A DNA stretch of 7,771 nt. Origin: Flavobacteriaceae bacterium. GTDB lineage: Bacteria; Bacteroidota; Bacteroidia; Flavobacteriales; Flavobacteriaceae. Positions within the stretch are counted from its first letter, which is position 1; every line of letters begins with the position of its first letter. A program made the translations under genes and the position numbers. The notes below the pieces were generated by a model. The model was not told where the DNA came from. It ran no database searches and was given only the letters and a program-made list of their open reading frames with translations. Location of the stretch: NCBI GenBank assembly GCA_002702385.1, contig NZZF01000022.1:7530-15300 (forward strand), given 5' to 3'. Shown one piece after another: positions 1-5,447 of the stretch.

Positions 1-263
1 TTAAAAGAGTCTTTTAATTTTGCATATTCTGAAACTTCAATAGTATCTCTAAGTTGAATCCATTCACCTTTTTCTAATTGAGAATAAAGTCCATAATGAA
101 TAAACATTCCAAATTTTGAATCCTTAAACCAAGTTAAATTTGCCTCTCTTGGGTTTTCTAAATAAAGCTCATTATAGTCTTCTAAATATGTTGGAATAGA
201 TTCGTCTTCATTAAAACATCCTGTAAGAAGAATTATAAATATTATGTGCTTAATAAATTTCAC
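1..263 (-). CDS. Alpha-L-fucosidase (GH29), N-terminal part, lipoprotein
   Basis: This is the first 87 residues of a minus-strand gene that continues beyond base 1. The protein starts with a short basic and hydrophobic signal peptide and a lipobox ending in Cys16 (LLTGC), followed by the acidic residues FNEDES. Around residues 45-61 lies [17 protein letters not shown], the characteristic N-terminal block of GH29 alpha-L-fucosidases; its histidine (H56) belongs to the fucose-binding pocket in the family. The catalytic nucleophile Asp lies further on and is outside the window. The expected role is release of alpha-L-fucose from glycans at the cell envelope. The start is GTG: upstream in frame there is no ATG before a TAA at about 297-299, and the GTG places the signal peptide correctly. 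It is divergent from the gene at 306. The family is near certain; the exact linkage specificity cannot be read here. Confidence 0.9.
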   Translation of the reverse strand, partial: MKFIKHIIFIILLTGCFNEDESIPTYLEDYNELYLENPREANLTWFKDSKFGMFIHYGLYSQLEKGEWIQLRDTIEVSEYAKLKDSF

Positions 264-305
264 TATATTAAATATAATGAAATGAAGTTTATATATTTAA
301 GTTAA
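264..305. promoter_or_regulatory. Divergent intergenic region with two TATATTTA boxes
   Basis: These 42 bp separate the start codons of the fucosidase (minus) and the 50-residue gene (plus). The sequence TATATTTA occurs on the plus strand at 292-299 and on the minus strand at 269-276, ending 6 and 5 bases before the respective start codons. It matches the Bacteroidota -7 consensus TAnnTTTG except for the last base. No -33 TTG is visible at the usual distance, and the region is so AT-rich that chance matches are plausible. If real, both transcripts would be almost or fully leaderless. Confidence 0.3.
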
Positions 306-458
306 ATGAAAGCCATAACAAAACAGTATCTAAAGAGAAAAATTAATCAACTAAATAAAAAAATTCATCGTGCAGAGGAACAAGAAAATGACAATAAGAT
401 TTGGTGGAGAAAGATGAAACTAGATAAGTTAAAGGATAAACTAAATAAAATGAAGTGA
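306..458 (+). CDS. Small Lys-rich helical protein, unknown function
   Basis: An ATG at 306 opens a 50-codon frame that ends in TGA at 456-458, and the next gene's GTG overlaps that stop (GTGA, 4 bp). The same coupled arrangement recurs at later junctions in this operon, which is the main reason to take this short frame as a gene. The protein is strongly basic, with about fifteen lysines, and is predicted to be mostly helical, with a WWRK motif at about residues 33-36 and a C-terminal repeat-like run of Lys and Leu (KLDKLKDKLNKMK). There is no signal peptide or membrane segment. The Lys/Leu spacing vaguely resembles short DUF465/SlyX-type coiled-coil proteins, but the match is too weak to name it. 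It is the first gene of the plus-strand operon, so it could also act as a translated leader for the pterin dehydratase gene. Confidence 0.65.
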   Translation: MKAITKQYLKRKINQLNKKIHRAEEQENDNKIWWRKMKLDKLKDKLNKMK

Positions 459-757
459 GACAAAAGCTAGATAATAAACAAATTGAAAAATCATTATCTC
501 AACTAAGTTTGAGTTGGAAACTAGATGATGGGTTTTTAAAAAAAACATTCAAATTCAAAACTTTTGAAAATGCAATAAAGTTTATAAATTCCGTTTCAAT
601 AAAATGCACAGAATTTGATCATCATCCAAAGTGGACTAATATTTATAATCAAATTGATGTTGAATTAAACACTCATGATATTGACGGTATTTCAAAATTA
701 GATTTTGAATTATCAGAATTCATGAATATTACATTTAAAAAAATTGAAGATGAATAA
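455..757 (+). CDS. Pterin-4a-carbinolamine dehydratase (PCD/phhB family)
   Basis: The enzyme dehydrates 4a-hydroxytetrahydrobiopterin-type compounds to the quinonoid dihydropterin, supporting pterin-dependent hydroxylases or, in bacteria, folate and molybdopterin metabolism; it is a small cytosolic alpha/beta protein. The 100 residues match the usual family length. The signature is clear: H56-H57-P58, Y64, H74-D75 and D83, with the spacing x5, x9 and x8 expected for the active-site motif. One deviation is that the acidic or basic residue normally four positions before the first His is Thr52 here, with Glu53 and Asp55 close by. The GTG start is set by the 4-bp overlap with the preceding stop. 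The 3' end overlaps the amidohydrolase start by 8 bp. No aromatic amino-acid hydroxylase gene is seen nearby, so the physiological substrate is open. Confidence 0.9.
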   Translation: MRQKLDNKQIEKSLSQLSLSWKLDDGFLKKTFKFKTFENAIKFINSVSIKCTEFDHHPKWTNIYNQIDVELNTHDIDGISKLDFELSEFMNITFKKIEDE

Positions 758-2294
758 ATTAAAAATTTTAATCATTTTACTTAGCTTAATTCCCTCAATA
801 ATTTTTTCACAATTACATGGTAATCAGTATGATCAGCTAATATTAAGAGGAGCTACACTAATTAATAGTACTGGCGCCCCTCCTATTGGTCCTGTTGATA
901 TTGTTATAGAAAATAATATTATTAAAAACATTCAAGTGGTTGGATATCCTGGTGTTGAAATAAATGAAAATAGACGGCCAAAGCTTACAAAAAATGGTAA
1001 AGAAATTGATTGTGAAGGGTCATATATTTTACCAGGTTTTGTTGACATGCATGGACATATTGGCGGAAGGTCTCAAGGTGCAGAACCTGATTACGTTTTT
1101 AAGTTGTGGATGGCTCATGGAATCACAACCATTCGACAACCCAGTGGAATGGGAACAGATAGGATTTTGCAATTGAAAAAACAAAGTCAAAAAAATGAAA
1201 TAATCGCACCAAGAATTTTTGCTTACACAGGTTTTAATTCTAGAGTTTCCTCACCAGAAGAAGCAAGACAATGGGTTAGAGATAATGCAAAAAAGGGAGC
1301 AGATGGTATTAAATTTTTTGGTGCTCCACCGGAGATAATGCAAGCTGCATTGGAAGAAAATAAAAAAATAGGTCTTGGATCTGCTTGTCATCATGCTCAG
1401 CTTGATGTTGTAAAATGGAATGTATTAAATTCAGCTAGAGCAGGGCTCACTACAATGGAACATTGGTACGGTCTGCCCGAAGCATTATTTGAAGATAGGG
1501 TTATTCAAAATTATCCACCTGACTATAATTATAATAACGAACAGCATAGGTTCGAAGAAGCAGGAAAACTTTGGAAGCAAGCTGCTCCGCCTTTTTCAGA
1601 TCACTGGAACAATGTAATGAATGAGCTAATTTCTCTTGATTTCACAATTGATCCCACGCTCAATATTTATGAGGCTTCCAGAGATTTACATAGAGCTAGA
1701 AGAGCTGAGTGGCACGATGATTATACATTGCCTAGCCTTTGGGGGTTTTATGCTCCAAGTAGAATTTCACACGGTTCTTATTGGCACTTTTGGGGTACAG
1801 AACAGGAAGTTGTATGGAAAGAAAACTATAGACTTTGGATGACTTTTTTAAATGAGTATAAAAATAGAGGTGGAAGAGTAACTGCTGGTTCAGACAGCGG
1901 CTTTATATATCAACTCTATGGATTCGCATTTATTAGAGAATTAGAATTATTGAGAGAAGCTGGATTCCATCAACTAGAAGTTATTCAATCAGCAACTCTT
2001 AATGGTGCTGAAGCATTGGGTATTGAAGATAAAACAGGATCTGTTGAAGTTGGTAAATATGCAGATTTAATTATCATTGACGAAAATCCATTAGAAAATT
2101 TAAAAGTCTTATATGGAACTGGAGCCATTAAGTTAAATGAAAACAATGATGCTGTAAGAGTTGGAGGAGTAAAATATACAATAAAAGATGGTGTCGTATA
2201 TGATGCTAAGGCACTTCTAAAAGAAGTAAAAGAAATGGTTGATTTAGCAAAAAAAGAAGCAGGATTTAAAATCAAACAACCTGGAATAAATTGA
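750..2294 (+). CDS. Exported metal-dependent amidohydrolase
   Basis: A 514-residue amidohydrolase-superfamily protein with a cleavable-type signal peptide (residues 1 to about 20, LIILLSLIPSIIFSQ), so probably periplasmic. From the ATG at 750, the TIM-barrel metal ligands are visible: H101 and H103 in the DMHGH motif, a candidate carboxylated Lys188 (GIKFFG), His214/215 (ACHHAQ), His238 (MEHWYG) and Asp382 (AGSDSG). A family-typical tail follows (SATLNGAEALG, then GSVEVGKYADLIIID). The layout resembles the imidazolonepropionase-like and Xaa-Pro/Xaa-Arg dipeptidase branch, but the sequence does not settle the substrate. Residues about 245-370, between the His238 and Asp382 strands, are unusually rich in Trp, Tyr and His. 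A TTG two codons upstream (744) is possible, but the ATG gives the better signal peptide. The gene overlaps the PCD gene by 8 bp and the DUF2141 gene by 4 bp. Confidence 0.85.
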   Translation: MNKLKILIILLSLIPSIIFSQLHGNQYDQLILRGATLINSTGAPPIGPVDIVIENNIIKNIQVVGYPGVEINENRRPKLTKNGKEIDCEGSYILPGFVDMHGHIGGRSQGAEPDYVFKLWMAHGITTIRQPSGMGTDRILQLKKQSQKNEIIAPRIFAYTGFNSRVSSPEEARQWVRDNAKKGADGIKFFGAPPEIMQAALEENKKIGLGSACHHAQLDVVKWNVLNSARAGLTTMEHWYGLPEALFEDRVIQNYPPDYNYNNEQHRFEEAGKLWKQAAPPFSDHWNNVMNELISLDFTIDPTLNIYEASRDLHRARRAEWHDDYTLPSLWGFYAPSRISHGSYWHFWGTEQEVVWKENYRLWMTFLNEYKNRGGRVTAGSDSGFIYQLYGFAFIRELELLREAGFHQLEVIQSATLNGAEALGIEDKTGSVEVGKYADLIIIDENPLENLKVLYGTGAIKLNENNDAVRVGGVKYTIKDGVVYDAKALLKEVKEMVDLAKKEAGFKIKQPGIN

Positions 2295-2723
2295 TAAGAT
2301 TACTTTTTCTTTTACTGAGTTTTAATATTTCATCACAAACTAATCAAAATAGTAAAGAATATGATCTAGTTCTTGAAATTCCTAATATTGAAACTGCTGG
2401 AATTATTTATATAGCTGTTTATGATAATGCTGAAGATTTTGATTCCGGTGATGATTCAAGAGATATTATGGCATATAACATAATTGAACCAGTCTCTAAA
2501 GAAATTTATCAAAAAAAAAATTATACTTAAAGAAGGAGATTATGCAGTTAAAGTATTGATTGACACAAATAATAATGGTGATATTGACCTTAATTTTTTT
2601 GGTCTACCTAAAGAACAATTTGGATTTTCAAATAATGTTTTAGGACTATTTGGAGCTCCAAAATTTGATAAAGCATCTTTCAAACTAAATGAAAACAAAA
2701 AAATAATTATTAAATTGAGATGA
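2291..2723 (+). pseudogene. DUF2141 domain protein, split by a frameshift
   Basis: Two consecutive frames together encode one DUF2141 protein. The first part begins at TTG 2291 (coupled TTGA overlap with the amidohydrolase stop), carries a signal peptide (IRLLFLLLSFNISSQ) and reads through EIYQKK before stopping at 2528-2530. The second part, one frame over, continues from the A run with KEGDYAVKVLIDTNNNGDID, then FFGLPKEQFGFSNN, the hallmark of the family, and ends at TGA 2721-2723. Removing one A from the ten-A run at 2511-2520 gives an uninterrupted protein of about 143 residues, the usual size for the family. The function of DUF2141 is unknown; members are exported beta-sandwich-like proteins. 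The reading could be a real inactivation, a sequencing error, or expression through transcriptional slippage. The downstream half has no further stop and no obvious decay. Confidence 0.85.
2511..2520 (+). repeat. Ten-A homopolymer at the DUF2141 frameshift
   Basis: Ten consecutive A residues, the longest mononucleotide run in the window, lie exactly where the DUF2141 reading frame has to change. A nine-A or twelve-A template would restore the frame; a simple -1 ribosomal slip would not. Tracts of this kind are known sites of polymerase slippage, phase variation and sequencing error. Confidence 0.9.
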
Positions 2724-3763
2724 TGAAAAAAATTATTTATCTCCTATTTTTTTCTTTACTAATTGTTTCGTGTAGTAGCGAAGATGATGATGATATTATA
2801 GATGACAATAATATAGATCTTTTTTCAACTCAAGCCAGAGTTGTTGGTTATTTTCCAACATGGAGGTTTGCATTAGCTGACAAAGTTGATTTTTGTAAGG
2901 TAACACATATTAATATTGCATTTGGAAACCCTTTAGTTGATGGAACAATACAACTATCAAACCCTTCTGCTAATTCAGATCTTGAACAAGTAATAAGTAC
3001 TGCAAAATCGCAAAACAGTAGTATTAAATTTTATATTTCTTTAGCAGGTGGAGCACTATCTGACCAAGTAGCTGAGACATGGAAGAGTTTTCTTGCTAAC
3101 GCTCAAGATAGACCGATTTTAATTGATAAAATAGTTGAATTTGTATTAGAAAATAAATTAGATGGTGTTGATGTAGATTTAGAATGGAGTCATGTTACGG
3201 AAGGATATAGTGATTTTGTAATTGAACTTAAACAAGAACTTTCTCTTCATGGTAAGGGTATGACTGCAGCCTTTCCTTCGGAAACTAAGTTTTCTGAAAT
3301 ATCAGATCAAGCATTAGCAGTTTTTGACTTCATTAATATAATGGTATACGATTACACAGGTTCTTGGAACCCTTCAGCACCTGGTCAACATAGCTCTTAC
3401 AATCATGCTCAAAGGGGAATAAATTATTGGAAAAATATTATAGGAATACCTGGTGAAAAATTAACTCTTGGCGTTCCATTTTACGGATATGATTTTCAAA
3501 ATTCTACAACAGTCAAAGCATTTACATATGGCTCTATGGTTGCTTCAAATACCTCAAACTCTGAAAGAGATCAGGTTGGAAATAAATATTACAATGGTAG
3601 ACCAACTATTGCTAGTAAAGTTAAATTAGCGGCTCAAAATTTAAGTGGAATAATGATATGGGAATTAGGTCAAGATTCATTTACTGAATATTCACTTCTA
3701 CAAACTATTCACAAAACTTATACAGATTTAGGAGTAAAAACAACCGAACTCTGCGGAAATTAA
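2720..3763 (+). CDS. GH18 chitinase-like lipoprotein
   Basis: A 347-residue family-18 glycoside hydrolase (numbered from the ATG at 2720). The lipobox is LIVSC with Cys18, followed by SSEDDDD, an acidic stretch resembling the Bacteroidota surface-export signal for lipoproteins. The barrel starts with VVGYFPTWR (about residues 41-49); strand 3 carries SLAGG (107-111). Strand 4 has the full catalytic motif DGVDVDLEW with D148, D151, D153 and the proton donor E155. Strand 6 shows MVYDYTG (208-214) and the final strand MIWELGQD (312-319). All key residues are intact, so it should hydrolyse beta-1,4-GlcNAc linkages by substrate-assisted catalysis; either chitinase or endo-beta-N-acetylglucosaminidase is possible. 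There is no carbohydrate-binding module. ATG 2720 overlaps the preceding TGA by 4 bp; a second ATG at 2723 is equally usable. It is the last gene of the operon. Confidence 0.92.
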   Translation: MMKKIIYLLFFSLLIVSCSSEDDDDIIDDNNIDLFSTQARVVGYFPTWRFALADKVDFCKVTHINIAFGNPLVDGTIQLSNPSANSDLEQVISTAKSQNSSIKFYISLAGGALSDQVAETWKSFLANAQDRPILIDKIVEFVLENKLDGVDVDLEWSHVTEGYSDFVIELKQELSLHGKGMTAAFPSETKFSEISDQALAVFDFINIMVYDYTGSWNPSAPGQHSSYNHAQRGINYWKNIIGIPGEKLTLGVPFYGYDFQNSTTVKAFTYGSMVASNTSNSERDQVGNKYYNGRPTIASKVKLAAQNLSGIMIWELGQDSFTEYSLLQTIHKTYTDLGVKTTELCGN

Positions 3764-3784
3764 AAGTTAGTTAATTTAAATATT

Positions 3785-3792
3785 TACTTTTG
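3785..3792 (+). promoter_or_regulatory. Probable -7 box TACTTTTG for the MscS gene
   Basis: TACTTTTG fits the Bacteroidota -7 consensus TAnnTTTG exactly and ends 14 bases before the MscS ATG, in the 43-bp gap after the GH18 stop. It suggests transcription starts about 5-8 bases before the ATG. No clear -33 TTG is seen; only a TTAG at 3767-3770 lies roughly upstream, at a shorter spacing than usual. Confidence 0.45.
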
Positions 3793-3806
3793 TAAAAAAG
3801 TTTAAA

Positions 3807-4916
3807 ATGGATCAACTTGAATTTTTACAAACAGAATTTCTAGAAAATTCAATTAAAAGCTATATAATTTTTGGTTCTATACTTTTATTAGGATTATTAC
3901 TAAAATCTTTAATTAGTTCTTATCTAAGAAAAATTATTTACAAGTTAGTTGGTGATAAATCTAATGCTGATGGAAAATCTGAATTTGATCAACTACTTAA
4001 AAAACCATTAAATTATTTTCTTCTAATAATAATTTTGTTCTTCTCATTCAACTCACTAAGTTTCCCAGAATCATGGAATCTTGTAAGCTCAGATGAAGTT
4101 GGAATTAAAATGATCTTAGACAAAGGTGTTTCATTGCTTATAATATTAACTGTTTTTTGGACACTCCTTAGAGTTGTAGATTATGTCGGTGTCAGATTAA
4201 AATATAGAGCTGAAAAAACAGAAAGTAAAGTTGATGACCAACTAATCCCATTTGCCATAGAAATTGGTAAAGTCTTAGTAGTAATCTTTGGAGTTTTAAT
4301 TATTTTAAGTAATATTTTCGATGTTAATGTTGCTGCTTTAGCTGCCGGTCTTGGTGTTGGTGGTGTGGCTGTTGCTTTAGCTTCGAAAGAAAGTCTTGAA
4401 AATCTTTTAGGTTCATTTACAATTTTCTTTGATAAGCCTTTTCAAGTTGGAGATGTTATTACTGTAGGGGCAATTACTGGTGTTGTTGAAAAAGTTGGTT
4501 TTAGAAGTACTCGTGTTAGAACATTTGATAAAAGTGTTGTAACTGTTCCGAATAAGAATTTAGTAAATGCTGAACTTGATAATCTTGGTCTAAGACCTGT
4601 AAGAAGAGTAAAATTTAATATTGGATTATTATATAACACAAGTGTTGATCAAATAAAAAATATTGTTAATGATATTCAAAAACTTTTAGATGAACACCCT
4701 GATACAACTCAAGAAGGTAAAGTTAGATTTTTAGAATTTGGAGACAGTTCATTAAATATTATGATACTTTACTTTACAAATGGTCCTGATTGGGAAGTAA
4801 TGATTAATACTCAACAAGAAATTAATTTCAAAATTATTGAAATAGTTAAAAAACATGGAAGTGATTTTGCTTTCCCAACTAGGTCAATTTATTTTGAAAA
4901 CAATTTAAAATCATAG
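3807..4916 (+). CDS. MscS-family mechanosensitive channel
   Basis: A 369-residue small-conductance mechanosensitive channel. Hydrophobic segments occur at about residues 18-39, 68-86, 106-129 and 146-170, followed by the Gly/Ala-rich pore helix at about 176-205 (AALAAGLGVGGVAVALASK). The beta domain follows directly, with FDKPFQVGDVITVG (208-221), GVVEKVGFRSTRVRTFD and VPNKNLVN (247-254). The C-terminal alpha/beta domain ends with FPTRSIYF (356-363). These are the defining blocks of the family. The protein would sit in the inner membrane and open on tension to release solutes during osmotic downshock. It has two extra N-terminal helices compared with the three-helix E. coli MscS core, which is common in the family. 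A -7 box lies just upstream, and the next gene starts 3 bp after the stop, so the two are probably co-transcribed. Confidence 0.93.
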   Translation: MDQLEFLQTEFLENSIKSYIIFGSILLLGLLLKSLISSYLRKIIYKLVGDKSNADGKSEFDQLLKKPLNYFLLIIILFFSFNSLSFPESWNLVSSDEVGIKMILDKGVSLLIILTVFWTLLRVVDYVGVRLKYRAEKTESKVDDQLIPFAIEIGKVLVVIFGVLIILSNIFDVNVAALAAGLGVGGVAVALASKESLENLLGSFTIFFDKPFQVGDVITVGAITGVVEKVGFRSTRVRTFDKSVVTVPNKNLVNAELDNLGLRPVRRVKFNIGLLYNTSVDQIKNIVNDIQKLLDEHPDTTQEGKVRFLEFGDSSLNIMILYFTNGPDWEVMINTQQEINFKIIEIVKKHGSDFAFPTRSIYFENNLKS

Positions 4917-4919
4917 CTT

Positions 4920-5114
4920 TTGAAAAAAGGCAAGTCATCTTTTTTATTTATTTCAATTTTAGGTATTTTGATTTTTAGTGCAGGTTTATGTATGCTTGGC
5001 GAATCAATAATTCAAAAAATTGATAATGGTAATTGGTTTTTCATTGGTACTATAGCCCTAGTTTTAATTAACGCAGGAGTTTGTTTGATGATAAATGCTA
5101 AAAATTATCGTTAA
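4920..5114 (+). CDS. Small two-helix membrane protein, unknown function
   Basis: A 64-residue frame starting at TTG, 3 bp after the MscS stop. The protein has a basic N-terminus (KKGKS), a first hydrophobic helix at about residues 8-26 (FLFISILGILIFSAGLCML), a short polar loop (ESIIQKIDNGN) and a second helix at about 39-58. This positive-inside hairpin pattern with two clean membrane segments supports a real gene despite the TTG start. I do not recognise the family. Position suggests co-expression with the channel. Its stop TAA lies within a TTAA (5111-5114) that also provides the stop of the convergent DUF2834 gene. Confidence 0.7.
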   Translation: MKKGKSSFLFISILGILIFSAGLCMLGESIIQKIDNGNWFFIGTIALVLINAGVCLMINAKNYR

Positions 5115-5413
5115 CTCTTGTCATAATTATCATACAAGTATAATGGCAATGCTAGCGAAAATCCAACTAAAAATAAACTAACTATATACTTCACAATATT
5201 TAGTTTTTCCTTTCGGTTTTTATAAAATAAAAAAATTAAAAAGGTTGTTGCAGCCACTGTAAGATCCATAGAAATCATTGAAACAGGATGAGATGAAAAT
5301 ATCTCCGTCCAAAAACCATCCATACTGCCATCATTCAAAATTAGAAAATTAATTAAATGGTAATAAGGGAATACAATCCCAAGAACACACATTAGAAATA
5401 GAATTTTTTTCAT
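5111..5413 (-). CDS. DUF2834 family membrane protein
   Basis: A 100-residue integral membrane protein with three hydrophobic segments: about residues 3-16 plus YYHLINFLIL, 48-63 (SMDLTVAATTFLIFLF) and 76-93 (YIVSLFLVGFSLALPLYL). The arrangement of a short N-terminal helix with PYY, a central SMDL...TFLIFLFY block followed by a basic loop (KNRKEK), and a C-terminal SLALPLYLY fits the DUF2834 family as I know it. No enzymatic role is established for this family. It is divergent from the oxidoreductase gene with 34 bp between the two start codons, and convergent with the small membrane protein, sharing four bases at the stops. Confidence 0.8.
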   Translation of the reverse strand: MKKILFLMCVLGIVFPYYHLINFLILNDGSMDGFWTEIFSSHPVSMISMDLTVAATTFLIFLFYKNRKEKLNIVKYIVSLFLVGFSLALPLYLYDNYDKS

Positions 5414-5447
5414 GATTTAATTTTTATATTTAAATGTATAATAAGTT
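5414..5447. promoter_or_regulatory. Divergent promoter region with overlapping near-consensus boxes
   Basis: This 34-bp gap separates the DUF2834 gene (minus) from the oxidoreductase gene (plus). TATATTTA at 5425-5432 on the plus strand and TACATTTA at 5431-5438 on the minus strand each match TAnnTTTG except at the last base, and end 15 and 17 bases before their start codons. Together they form the near-palindrome TATATTTAAATGTA. Two polymerases could not use both boxes at once. No -33 element is clear, so this stays tentative. Confidence 0.3.

Noticed and set aside
964..1176. Plus-strand open frame in another phase within the amidohydrolase gene
   Set aside because: The main frame carries the metal-binding HxH motif in this stretch; the alternative product has no recognisable feature.
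1636..1842. Plus-strand open frame in another phase within the amidohydrolase gene
   Set aside because: It is contained in the real gene, with no coupling or domain to support it.
1985..2275. A 96-codon minus-strand open frame opposite the amidohydrolase C-terminus
   Set aside because: It lies fully inside a well-supported gene, has a low-complexity Ser/Thr/Phe/Pro composition typical of the reverse strand of coding DNA, and shows no domain.
2531..2544. Shine-Dalgarno-like AAGGAG followed by an ATG inside the DUF2141 remnant
   Set aside because: The ATG at 2542 is out of frame with both DUF2141 parts and meets a stop after five codons; the AAGGAGAT simply encodes the Lys-Glu-Gly-Asp of the domain. 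Shine-Dalgarno sites are also rare in this phylum.
3764..3806. Possible terminator between the GH18 and MscS genes (ACTTTT/AAAAGT inverted repeat)
   Set aside because: The stem is only six A/T-rich pairs with no following T run, and it overlaps the likely -7 box.
4442..4639. A 65-codon minus-strand open frame opposite the MscS beta domain
   Set aside because: It is antisense to highly conserved MscS coding sequence, and its Thr/Leu/Pro-rich product looks like a reverse-strand shadow.
5117..5138. CTTGT/ACAAG inverted repeat near the convergent stops at 5111-5114
   Set aside because: The arms are five bases around a 12-base loop, with no T tract on either side, too weak for a terminator.
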